Position numbers and translations under genes: made by a program. Under the pieces are notes generated by a model. That model saw nothing but the letters and a program-made list of their open reading frames with translations. It searched no databases and had not been told where the DNA came from. A stretch of 64,000 bases of DNA from Deltaproteobacteria bacterium (lineage in GTDB: Bacteria > Desulfobacterota > Binatia > UBA9968 > JAJDTQ01), in assembly GCA_028818755.1 (NCBI GenBank), contig JAPPNF010000156.1, positions 100,453 through 164,452 of the forward strand, in the 5' to 3' direction. Below are positions 10,798 through 20,107 of the stretch, one piece after another (within the stretch, counting starts at the first letter, position 1; each line of letters opens with the position of its first letter).

Positions 10798-13700
10798 CTA
10801 CTGCGACAACTCCCTGAAGTAGCGCTCGACCTGTTCCTTGAACCGGTCGGGCACGCGCTCCTTCAACGACTCGAGGACCTCCTTGCGAAACTTCTCGGGC
10901 TTGTAGTCGTCCTTGCCGGGAAGCTTGAACTTCTCCGTGTCCAGGCCGGTGAGGTTCTCGTCGATGTCGTGATCCGGGAACTGCGGCGGCATGCCGGTGG
11001 GCGGCAGGAACTGTCCGGGAGGCAGGAAGCGGCCGCGCCGGAACACGTGCACCAGGGGCACGCGCCCGAACCTGCCCCGCTGCGCCAGCCGCTGCATCGC
11101 CTGCTGCATCTGCTGGCTCGATTGGGAGAGGCGGTTGATGGCCTCCTGCTCCGGCGGGATGGCCTGCCCCGGCCGCAGCGAGCCCAGCTCGTGGGTGGCC
11201 GCGCCCATGAATTCGCCCGCCTCGGCGATGTTGTTGACGATCTTCGGATCCAGCGACGGGAAAAGTTGGAACAGGTAGCGCAGCCGTTCCACCAGGTCCC
11301 GGGTCCGAGTCGCCAGCACGTCTTCGCGAGTGGCGAGCTCCCGCACCGAGTCCTTCTGGGACGGAGTCAGCTCCGGGTCGGGGATGCTGGCGATGGCCTG
11401 GTATTCCCGTGCCAGCGCCTTCAGCAGTTCCAGGGCCGCCTTGCGCGCGTCATCGAGGGGGCCCATTGCCGCGAGCTCTTCGGTGGCCGGAACGAACTGC
11501 TTGGAAAACGCGTCGAAGTCACGGTTCTTGAGCATTTCTCGCAGTCCCGACAACAGCCCGCGGATGGCGGCGTCACGTTCGCGTTCGGCCGGAGGACGGG
11601 CGCGGTCGCTTTCCAGGTCGGGCGGGGCCAGGAGATGGGAAAGCACCGCCAGGTCGGCCTGTGCGCTTGCCGCAAGCCGGCCGAGGGCCTCCTCCCGTTG
11701 CGCATCGACCTCCGCGGTGGCCTCCTTGTGAGTGCCCTCGGTTCCCAGCAGGATTTCCTGCTGTTCCTGGAGGATCTGCTGCAGCTCGTCACTGGACCGG
11801 CTCATGGCCCCCTGCATGCGGGACATCTGGGATCCCTGGGCCTGTTGCTGCTGGTTTCGGAGCATGGCAGCCAACTGCGCCATCTGGTTGAACAGCTCCC
11901 GCGCCAACTGCATCGCGCCCTCGATGTCGCCTTCCCTGAGCTTCTGGCGGATCTGGTCCATCATGGAGCGCATGTCGGAGAACGGCATGTTGCGCAGGTT
12001 CTGCGGGTTGACGAACTGGTTCGGAACCTGTTGGGCGAACTGCATGAGCGAGGCCTGCAGCTCCTGGAGCTGCCGGGAGAGCTTGGACAGTTCCTTGAGC
12101 ACCTCGTCCAGCTCCTTGTTGCCGCTGCGCAGCTTGTCCAGCGAATCCAGGAAGCGCTCCTGGTTCTTGACCATGTCCCGGGCGTTGGCCGCCATGTCCT
12201 GGCCCGCGAGGCGCCGGCTTACGTCCTCGCTGAGCATGGACAGCCGTTCCAGCTCCGTGGCCATGGCGTCGTGGGCCTGTTCCCGTTCCGCCGGCGATTC
12301 CGCCTGGCGCATCCCCTCCACGAGTTCCTCACGGGCGTGCTGGAGGTTCCGTCTCAGGGTCTCGAGGTCGGACCAGGTGGCGAAGTCGCTGATGCGGTCC
12401 TCGCGGGTGCGCCGCATGGCTTCGTCCACGCGCTGCAACATCTGCTCGAGGCCCTCCCCCAGGCGTTCGGCCGGATCGCCGACGATCTGGTCGTCAGGCG
12501 GGGCTTCCAGGTGATCGCCCAGGAGGTCTATCATCTTGTCGGAAATGTCCCGGATCATCTCGGCCACCTGGCGATGCTCGGCCTTGAGGTTCTTGAGGCG
12601 GAGGCTCAGGGGCCGCGACTTCACCAGCTTGGGCCCCGAGATGGTGTCGTTGTCCAGCACCTCGAGATGGTAGACCACGACGTCGCCTTCCTCCAGGCCA
12701 ATGCTGTCCAGATCCCAGATGAACGTTTCCTCCAGGGAACGTGCGACCTCGTCGCGCCACACCGGGATGCGCTCCTCCCGTTCCCCGACGGCCGCCACCA
12801 GGGTGACCTGGCGGAGCCCGTAGTCGTCGCTGGCGCGATACTCCAGGGCCAGCCTCTCGTCGCCGTTCACTTCCAGGTCTTCCGTCGGCTTGAGCAGCTC
12901 CACCAGCGGGAAGCTGTCGGGCACGGCCACCATCTCGTACGGTATCGGCAGGTTCTCGAAGCCGAAGGCGTCCTGGAGGCGGATGCGGTATCCCTGCGAA
13001 CGGAACAGCACGACGCTGCCCTGAGCGTTGTCTCCGGTGATCTTCAGCGGGACCTCCCGGCCGTCGTCCAGGGCGACCACCGCGTGCGCCATGCTCTTGT
13101 TGGTGGTGGCGGAGAAGCTCAGGGTCGAGCCTTTCACGCCGTGGACGTTGCCGCCGGTGAAGGTCTGGTCGGGAAGGCCGGTGTAGTGGGGCGGATAGAG
13201 CGTCACCTGCAGGTCGGTAACGGATGGCCGGTCCACCGCGGTGATGGTGTACCAGGGAGACTCAAACGGCCCGGTCACCACCTGGTAAAGAACGTTTTGG
13301 GTCACTTCGGGCAGGACGGCCGTGTAGCGCCCGGTCTTGGCCAGGTCCATGGCGGCGGTCTGCGGTTTCTCGGTCGCCGGTTCCGCTCCCGCCGGCTTGA
13401 ACACGAGCTCCACGACGTCCGGACGCGCCCCGGAGGTGCCGGCTTCGATGGAAACGGCGGCGCCGCGGATTACGCGCACGTCGCGGGTCACCACGTTGAT
13501 GAAGATGTCGGCCGGGGGCAGGTGCTCCAGCGGATGCGCCACCAGGGCCAGGGTCCGGCCGGGGAAGTCCGGGAGCAAGACGGCCAGGGCCAGAACCGGC
13601 GCCGCCGCCAGCGCCAGCAGCCGTGCCTTGACCCGGAGCGGCCGCAGATCCACAAGGGCCGCGGGTTCCATGCCGCGTATCTGCTCGCGGGTCTGGCGGA

Positions 13701-14151
13701 TCAGCGCGAGGATCATGGCGGCGGAAGCGCCCGCCGGACGGGCCGGGTCGGCGACCTGCGGGTAGAGCTGCAGCGAGTTGATGAGATTGTTGCGGAGTTC
13801 CGGCCGTTGCCTCTCGATGGCTCGGGCCGCCCAGGACAGGCTGCGGGACCTCAGGAAACGAAGGAGCGTGATGCCCGCCATTGCCAGCACGGTGACGATG
13901 GAAAGCACGCTGAACGCCAACGGGGCGTAGGGAAGGAACTCCTTCACCGCGTCCACGCCCACGCCCAGGGCCGCCAGCACCGCCAGCGCGGTGCCGGCAA
14001 GGCACAACGCCTCCAGGCCTTCGACTCTCCGGAGCCGGTTCACGAACCGCCGCAGGAGGTCATCAATCGGACGGTAGTCTTCTTCGTGCAAGGGAGGCTC
14101 CTCGCCTGGAAGCGTACCCATTGGTGCGCTTAGCCTGGGTTTGTAAGACAC
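10798..14151 (-). CDS. DUF4175 family protein
   Basis: 1117 aa; N-terminal TM helices, long Q/R-rich helical middle; organisation typical of the DUF4175 family; next to MoxR. Confidence 0.75.
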   Translation of the reverse strand: MSYKPRLSAPMGTLPGEEPPLHEEDYRPIDDLLRRFVNRLRRVEGLEALCLAGTALAVLAALGVGVDAVKEFLPYAPLAFSVLSIVTVLAMAGITLLRFLRSRSLSWAARAIERQRPELRNNLINSLQLYPQVADPARPAGASAAMILALIRQTREQIRGMEPAALVDLRPLRVKARLLALAAAPVLALAVLLPDFPGRTLALVAHPLEHLPPADIFINVVTRDVRVIRGAAVSIEAGTSGARPDVVELVFKPAGAEPATEKPQTAAMDLAKTGRYTAVLPEVTQNVLYQVVTGPFESPWYTITAVDRPSVTDLQVTLYPPHYTGLPDQTFTGGNVHGVKGSTLSFSATTNKSMAHAVVALDDGREVPLKITGDNAQGSVVLFRSQGYRIRLQDAFGFENLPIPYEMVAVPDSFPLVELLKPTEDLEVNGDERLALEYRASDDYGLRQVTLVAAVGEREERIPVWRDEVARSLEETFIWDLDSIGLEEGDVVVYHLEVLDNDTISGPKLVKSRPLSLRLKNLKAEHRQVAEMIRDISDKMIDLLGDHLEAPPDDQIVGDPAERLGEGLEQMLQRVDEAMRRTREDRISDFATWSDLETLRRNLQHAREELVEGMRQAESPAEREQAHDAMATELERLSMLSEDVSRRLAGQDMAANARDMVKNQERFLDSLDKLRSGNKELDEVLKELSKLSRQLQELQASLMQFAQQVPNQFVNPQNLRNMPFSDMRSMMDQIRQKLREGDIEGAMQLARELFNQMAQLAAMLRNQQQQAQGSQMSRMQGAMSRSSDELQQILQEQQEILLGTEGTHKEATAEVDAQREEALGRLAASAQADLAVLSHLLAPPDLESDRARPPAERERDAAIRGLLSGLREMLKNRDFDAFSKQFVPATEELAAMGPLDDARKAALELLKALAREYQAIASIPDPELTPSQKDSVRELATREDVLATRTRDLVERLRYLFQLFPSLDPKIVNNIAEAGEFMGAATHELGSLRPGQAIPPEQEAINRLSQSSQQMQQAMQRLAQRGRFGRVPLVHVFRRGRFLPPGQFLPPTGMPPQFPDHDIDENLTGLDTEKFKLPGKDDYKPEKFRKEVLESLKERVPDRFKEQVERYFRELSQ

Positions 14152-14298
14152 ATTCTAGAACTTTTTTCCGGATGCACAAGGGCTAGCGGCACGCGCGGGA
14201 CGCCGTCGGGGACCGATCTGGCAACCCCTCGGGGCTTGTGGTACAAAGACGGACTCACCTGCATTCCCCGCAAGGTCTCCGTTGAAAGGACTCGTTGA

Positions 14299-15882
14299 AT
14301 GGACCGCGACTACACGGAACTGCCCCTCGTCTGTCATGAAGGGCACGAAGACCACGACCACGACGATGTGCCGCTGCCTGATGAAGACCACCCCATGTGG
14401 CGGTCCGAGCGCATCTCGCTGACCTCGGTCGGCATCGACATCGGCTCGTCGACGTCTCATCTCATCTTCTCCCGCCTGGTCCTCCGCCGGCAAGGCATCT
14501 CCCTGTCGAGCCGCTTCGTGGTGGTGTCGCGGGAGATCGTCTACGAGTCGCCGATCCTGCTGACGCCCTATGTCGACAAGCTGACCATAGACACGGAGAA
14601 GCTGAACGAGTTCATCCACGACGCGTACGCGCGCGCGGGCCTTACCCGGCGGGACATCGATACGGGAGCCCTGATCGTTACCGGCGAGGCCGCCAAGAAG
14701 GAGAACGCCGAGGCCATCGCGGCGCTGTTCGCCGAGGAGGCGGGCAAGTTCGTGTGCGCTACCGCGGGTCACAACCTCGAGGCGATCCTGGCGGCCTACG
14801 GGTCGGGCGCGGTGGAGGCGTCGACCGGTGACGGCGACGTCGCTTGCATGAACGTGGACGTTGGCGGCGGCACCAGCAAGATCGCCATCACCCGCGGCGG
14901 ACAGGTGGTGGATACGGCGGCGCTGGAGGTGGGCGCCCGGCTGGTGGCGCTGGACGAGAATCAGAAGATCGACCGGCTCGAGGACGCGGGGGCCCGCATC
15001 GGACAGGCCAGCGGCGTGTCGCTGGCCCTCGGCAAGGTACTGGGGGAGGCCGACAAGGAACGCATGGCCGGGACGCTGAGCGGATGCCTCCTGGAGGTGC
15101 TGGGGCGCGGGCCGCTGTCCCCGCTGACGCAGGAAATCATGCTCACGCCGGCGCTCTCGTACCAGGAACCGATACGTTCCGTCCAGTTCTCCGGCGGGGT
15201 GTCGGAGTACATCTACGGTTACGAGACCGGGGACAAGGGAGACCTGGGCAACCACGTCGGGCGGAAGATCCGCGACGGCGCCGTGGAGCTGGCGACCCGC
15301 GAGTCGTGGGAGTTCAAGGAACCCGAGGTGCGCATCCGCGCCACCGTCATCGGCGCCTCCCAATACACCGTGCAGGTCAGCGGCAACACCATCTTCCTCT
15401 CCGATGACTCCGTGCTGCCGCTGCGGAATCTCCAGGTGATCACGCCGCACTTCCGCCAGACCGAGCCCCTGACCACGGAGGATGTCCGCAGCTCCATCGA
15501 GAGCGCGCTGCAGCGCTTCGACATGACCGAGGGAGACCGCGGCGCGGCGCTGGCGCTCCACTGGGAGCTGGGTCCCTCCTATCCGCTCATCAAGACGCTG
15601 GCTACCGGTGTGGTGGAGGGCATGAGAGAGCATTTGCGGCAGGGACAGCGTCTCGTGCTGGTGTTCGACGCGGACATCGCGAAGTTGGTGGGAAACATCA
15701 TCGACAAGGAGATCCTTCCGGGGTGCGGCGTCATCTCCATCGACGGCATCGACCTCAAGGACTTCGACTTCGTCGACATCGGCGAGGAGCTGCCGGACGC
15801 CAAGGCGGTGCCGGTGGTGATCAAGTCGCTGATCTTCCGCCACGAGGAGTGGGGCAGGGGGCGCTTGCTGGCGAGCGACTGA
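14299..15882 (+). CDS. eutA: Ethanolamine ammonia-lyase reactivating factor EutA-like protein
   Basis: VGIDIGSSTSHLIFSRLVLRR, RRDIDTGALIVTGEAAKKENAEAIAALFAEEAGKFVCATAGHNLEAILAAYGSGA, NVDVGGGTSKIAI. Confidence 0.85.
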   Translation: MDRDYTELPLVCHEGHEDHDHDDVPLPDEDHPMWRSERISLTSVGIDIGSSTSHLIFSRLVLRRQGISLSSRFVVVSREIVYESPILLTPYVDKLTIDTEKLNEFIHDAYARAGLTRRDIDTGALIVTGEAAKKENAEAIAALFAEEAGKFVCATAGHNLEAILAAYGSGAVEASTGDGDVACMNVDVGGGTSKIAITRGGQVVDTAALEVGARLVALDENQKIDRLEDAGARIGQASGVSLALGKVLGEADKERMAGTLSGCLLEVLGRGPLSPLTQEIMLTPALSYQEPIRSVQFSGGVSEYIYGYETGDKGDLGNHVGRKIRDGAVELATRESWEFKEPEVRIRATVIGASQYTVQVSGNTIFLSDDSVLPLRNLQVITPHFRQTEPLTTEDVRSSIESALQRFDMTEGDRGAALALHWELGPSYPLIKTLATGVVEGMREHLRQGQRLVLVFDADIAKLVGNIIDKEILPGCGVISIDGIDLKDFDFVDIGEELPDAKAVPVVIKSLIFRHEEWGRGRLLASD

Positions 15883-15883
15883 T

Positions 15884-16852
15884 CTACCCCTTATCGGAAC
15901 CCTTCCTTCTTTCCTTGAGCCGCGCGGGATGGTTCGGGTCCAGCGGCCTGAAACCGGCTATTGAAAGCCACACCCTCAGCAGATGACGTCCGGTTCCCTC
16001 CGCGGCAAACCCCGTGCGCGAATGCAAGACCACGTGGTTGTTGAAGTACTCGATGTCGCCCGCTTCGAGCTCAAGGGAAACCGCGACCCTGTCGGCCACG
16101 GTGTCGAATACATCAAGGGCGCGGTTCTGCCTCTTCGTCAACTCCGGCACACCTGCCAACTTCTGTGCGCGCCTGATGTGGACCGGGTAGGCGCAGGCGT
16201 TGAAAACGCCGTCTCGCAGGCTCAGGAAAGGTAGCCGGGTCCACGGGTGGCCGTGGTCCGGATGCGGGTGAGTCAGAGCCACGTAAAACGGCTGGGTGAG
16301 CACTTCCAACAAGTCGGGATGCTCAGCCGCGAGGATGTTGTAGACGGTGGCGGCGCTGGCCAGCCGGCGGGTTCCACCCTTACGAGAGGGTTGCACGCAC
16401 AGGAATCCGATGACGTCCTCGGGGTCGGCGTGAAAAGGAAGCGCCCCTGCAGCGCGAAAGCCTAACCGGTCGCGACTCCCCGCCTCCGCCCGTACGTGGG
16501 CCATGGTCACCCCTCCCGGCTGCTCTGCCGGCTCGCCCAACAACCGGCTCAGCGCCCGGAAGGCACGGGCAAGCTCGCGCTCGGTCATGTCTCCCGACGG
16601 CAGACCGCGAAGGATTCGAAAGCCAAGTCCCGATTTCAGCTCCCGCGCCGTCACGGCCATTTGCGAAGCCAGCAGCGGCCGGGCAGGCATCCCATCCAGC
16701 TCGTCTAGATGGTTCTCTCTCAGGGACACGGGCAACTCCGCCAACTCGGTGTCGGTAAAGCGATGGCGCCAGGCCACCGACCGGTCGAGGTCGTGGGGTT
16801 CCCATGCGGCAGGGTCTGCGGTTTCGGGAAAGTGTCTGGTTTCGTTCGCCAT
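15884..16852 (-). CDS. TauD/TfdA-like Fe(II)/2-oxoglutarate oxygenase
   Basis: C-terminal part of ORF 15884..18196; ALPFHADPEDVIGFLCVQP (HxD), YFNNHVVLHSRTGF (distal His), HLLRVWLSI; internal ATG at 16852. Confidence 0.8.
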   Translation of the reverse strand: MANETRHFPETADPAAWEPHDLDRSVAWRHRFTDTELAELPVSLRENHLDELDGMPARPLLASQMAVTARELKSGLGFRILRGLPSGDMTERELARAFRALSRLLGEPAEQPGGVTMAHVRAEAGSRDRLGFRAAGALPFHADPEDVIGFLCVQPSRKGGTRRLASAATVYNILAAEHPDLLEVLTQPFYVALTHPHPDHGHPWTRLPFLSLRDGVFNACAYPVHIRRAQKLAGVPELTKRQNRALDVFDTVADRVAVSLELEAGDIEYFNNHVVLHSRTGFAAEGTGRHLLRVWLSIAGFRPLDPNHPARLKERRKGSDKG

Positions 16853-16863
16853 GGCCAAGCGCG

Positions 16864-18196
16864 TCACTTCTCGCGGAAAGCATCCTGCCGGTAGCCCCGA
16901 AGGGGCTGGAGGAGGTATTCGATGAGCCGTTGTTTGCCCAGGATGACCGAAGCCTCCGACGACATGCCGGGCAAGAGTTCGATTCGTCGCCCCTCGACCT
17001 CCATGAAGGTCCGATCGAGTTCGATGATGGCTTTGAACACGGGACCGGCCGTTTGGGCGCCTGTTTGCCGGCGCAACGCCGTTCGCGATGTCCGTAAGCG
17101 CCGGCGGTCCGGACTGCGCTCCGGCGTTCACGGCATCATGGCCAACATAGCTCACGGTGCCGTTGATGGCGCCGTAGCGGCGAAAGTCGAAGCTGGTGAC
17201 CTTGAGGATGACTCGTTGGCCGGGCTTCACGAAACCGATGTCGGTGTTGGCAACGAAGGCCTCCACCCTGATCCCGGCGTTGCGAGGTACGATCACCATG
17301 AGCCGCGCGCCGGGCTCCACCATGCCGTTTTCCGTGTGCACGGCGAGGTCTTGGACGACGCCGTCGACAGGGGACAGGAGGGTGTGCCGGGCGCGGTGCT
17401 CTCTGGCCTGCCGGATGTCCTCCCGCAGCACGATCATCCTTTCCCGGACGGCTGCGAGCGCTGAGCGTCGTTGCCGGTAGAACTCGGCGACGGCCCGCTC
17501 CTTTTGCGCTTCGATGGCCTTCAGAGAGGCTTTGGTCTTGGCCAGCTCCGTCCGGCGAAGCGCGATGTTGCCCTCGAGTTCCACCAGCCGCTCCTGCTCT
17601 TCGATCAGGGCGAGGCGGGAACCGTGGTTTCCGTGGAACAGAGTCTCGCGCATGGCGGTCCTCTCCTGCAGGATAGGCAACAACCGGCTTTGCTTGGCAA
17701 GCGCGGCTTCGATGGTGCGGCGTTGCGCCCGTTGTTCCGCCATTGTGCCGTCCAGCTCGTGGAGATGGGCGCGGTGCGCGGCGATCTGATCCGCCATGAG
17801 GGCCTTGTTGATGGAAATGATCTCCGGCGGGGCGCCGGCGGGTGGACGGAAAGGCTGGTCCTTGCGCCAGTTCAGCGTCGCTTCGAGACGTGCCGCCTCC
17901 ACCGACTTGATACCCAGTTCGGCCGTGAGCTTGGAGATCTCCGCATCCACCAGGGTCGTATCGAACTCGATCAGGACGCTGTCCCGCTCAACCAGGCTTC
18001 CTTCCTCGACGGCGATGCGCCTGATCTTGCCCTGCTCGAAGGAACGGATGACCTTGACCTGCCCGGTAGGAACGACGCGTCCCGGCGCCACCGCGGCCAA
18101 CTCCACTTCGGCGAGCGAGGCCCAGGCCAAGGTGGCGATGAGAAAGACGCAGAGAGAAACGAGCAGTATGATATCCGCGTGGCGCGATCTGTTCAT
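16864..18196 (-). pseudogene. HlyD-family membrane fusion protein interrupted by an apparent frameshift near 17076
   Basis: N-terminal frame: TM helix, GRVVPTGQVKVIRSFEQGKIRRIAVEEGSLVERDSVLIEFD, coiled coil, LLSPVDGVVQDLAVHTENGMVEPGARLMVIVP; C-terminus in another frame (ORF 16864..17076: IELLPGMSSEASVILGKQRLIEYLLQPLRG). Confidence 0.85.
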
Positions 18197-18214
18197 TTCA
18201 GGATCCTGCGGCGG

Positions 18215-18295
18215 TTATGTCGAGGGGAACATGACGGTTCGATCAGGCCAGAATATGTGACTTTCCAGAAAGGCTCCCATGAGCTCGAAACGCAT
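18215..18295 (-). CDS. Small ORF, 26 aa, directly upstream of HlyD
   Basis: MRFELMGAFLESHIFWPDRTVMFPST; strong Shine-Dalgarno AAAGGAGG 5 nt before ATG; stop 18 nt before the HlyD ATG. Confidence 0.5.
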   Translation of the reverse strand: MRFELMGAFLESHIFWPDRTVMFPST

Positions 18296-18802
18296 CCTCG
18301 CCTCCTTTGAAAATAGAGTTGCGTGAATCCGTATTGGACCCGGTGAGGCGACGGGAGGGCGTGGCCTCCCGCCGCCCCTTGCTAAAGTTCGACTCCGAGG
18401 GACGTACTCGGGGCAACGGACTCCGATGGCAGTGCGCCCCTACGCTACGGCATGCCCATTGCTTCCGAGTAGTCGTTGACGGCACGCTCCGCGTCGACCT
18501 TGTACGGGGCGCAGTTGTCGCTGGCGCCTTTCGCCGCCCACACAGATTTAGTCGGCTGGAGGAAGAGCGAACTTTAACGGCAATTCCACCAAAAGACAAA
18601 CTTTTCTGATGGTGAAACCGTTTCACGTAGGGCTGAATTGGTGAAGCTGTCGAAAGGGGGGCGTTAACGCGACGCTCTACTTGCTCGATTCCGCGTTCAA
18701 GGAGAGGCGCGCAGGCTGCCGGAGAGCCGGCCGCGGGGTTGAGAGTCCCAGACCCTGCCCGCGGCTGGTGAGTTTGAACGGGCCTTAGTGCGAGTGCGGA
18801 CG

Positions 18803-19456
18803 CTAGTGCGCCACCTGGGCCATGGCCATGGTGATGGACTCTTCGATTTCGGCGATGACGCTGCTGACCTCGCGGCCGATCAGGTCCATCACGCGGAGTT
18901 GCTCGATGCGGGGACGGACGCGCTCCATCTCCCGTTCCGAGAATATGTCGCCGAGGATGTCACAGGCGTCCACCAGGCAAACCAGCGCGACGTCCCGCGG
19001 GTCGGGCATGTCGTCGGACAACAGCACGTCCTCCATGCGCAGCTTGACACCCCTTTCCACGCGCCCGTCGATGGTCGGATAGCGGCGGGAGTGGAACACC
19101 CATAGGAACTTCTCGTCCTTGGCCTCGAGGATGCCGCGCTCGATGAGGCTGTCCATGGCCCGCTGGCGGATGTCGGCGGCCTGCTCCCGCGCCAGCAGTT
19201 CCACCCACGCCTTGGTGTTCATCGTCTCGCCGGCATTGGCGATTCGGTCCAGGGCTCCGTCCACCAGCGCGTTGCCGGTAGGCGTCGCGTCGATCACCTG
19301 AAGCTTCTCGGGATCGGTGTCGATGCGGTTGGCGAAGGCCAGATCCATCAGCACGGCGCCCACCATGATGTGCTCGACGGCGCCTCCGCGGATGGGCAGG
19401 AACAGGCCGTCGTCGTCCAGCATCAGCAGCAAGATTTCTTCGGTGAATGTGAGCAT
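18803..19456 (-). CDS. GOLPH3/VPS74-like (GPP34 domain) protein, copy 1
   Basis: MLTFTEEILLLMLDDDGLFLPIRGGAVEHIMVGAVLMDLAFANRIDTD; start ATG at 19456. Confidence 0.8.
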   Translation of the reverse strand: MLTFTEEILLLMLDDDGLFLPIRGGAVEHIMVGAVLMDLAFANRIDTDPEKLQVIDATPTGNALVDGALDRIANAGETMNTKAWVELLAREQAADIRQRAMDSLIERGILEAKDEKFLWVFHSRRYPTIDGRVERGVKLRMEDVLLSDDMPDPRDVALVCLVDACDILGDIFSEREMERVRPRIEQLRVMDLIGREVSSVIAEIEESITMAMAQVAH

Positions 19457-19469
19457 GGCGTCGCCTGAC

Positions 19470-19802
19470 CTATTCCGCCGCGAGCGCGGCATCGCGAGTC
19501 TCGTGGTATTCGAGCATGTTGAGGAACCCGCTGACTTCCATGACCGACTTGCACGAAGGCTGCAGCGCGCATACCGCCAGCTTGCCGCCTTCGTTCTGGC
19601 ACTTTTTCGCACTGACCAGGACCACGCGCAGCCCCGCGCTGCTGATGTACTCCATGTTCTCGCAGTCCAGCAGCAAGCGGTGGTCGCCACGCTCTATGAT
19701 CTCCGAGATCCGCTTCTCGAGCTCCGGGCTGGTGAACCCGTCAACGCGCCCGTTCGGGGCCACCACGACCACCGATCCCCTCGTTTCCTCTTGAATCTCC
19801 AT
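19470..19802 (-). CDS. STAS domain anti-sigma factor antagonist-like protein
   Basis: MEIQEETRGSVVVVAPNGRVDGFTSPELEKRI..LLLDCENMEYISSAGLRVVLVSAKKCQNEGGKLAVCALQPSCKSVMEVSGF. Confidence 0.9.
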   Translation of the reverse strand: MEIQEETRGSVVVVAPNGRVDGFTSPELEKRISEIIERGDHRLLLDCENMEYISSAGLRVVLVSAKKCQNEGGKLAVCALQPSCKSVMEVSGFLNMLEYHETRDAALAAE

Positions 19803-20107
19803 CCGACACCTTTTCTCTGTTGCGTGAAACCTTGTCCGAAAGACGGTAGCAACGGTTACCGTCATGGATTGGCTCTCAACTGAACGCGAACCCCCCTACG
19901 AAGGCCGCCAAAGAATATCACAGTTCCGATACCTGGGCAACAAGCCGACGCGCTCGTCCCTGAAGCGTATGAATCAGCCGGGAGGCCGTGGAAGACGGGG
20001 CTCTCGTGGCCATGAAGGCCGTGGCGAAGAGGTTGGCGGATGGTGCGGATACGCCGGTGTCGAACCGCGAGAACATGCCGGACAGGAGGAATTCACGGGA
20101 CGCGACA

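Noticed and set aside
10969-14133. 1054-aa plus-strand ORF
   Set aside because: Antisense to the DUF4175 gene; H/Q/R/G-rich composition with no recognisable motifs, a typical high-GC shadow ORF.
15884-18196. True HlyD-dioxygenase fusion protein
   Set aside because: The linker is a wrong-frame reading of the real HlyD C-terminus, so two genes plus a frameshift explain it better.
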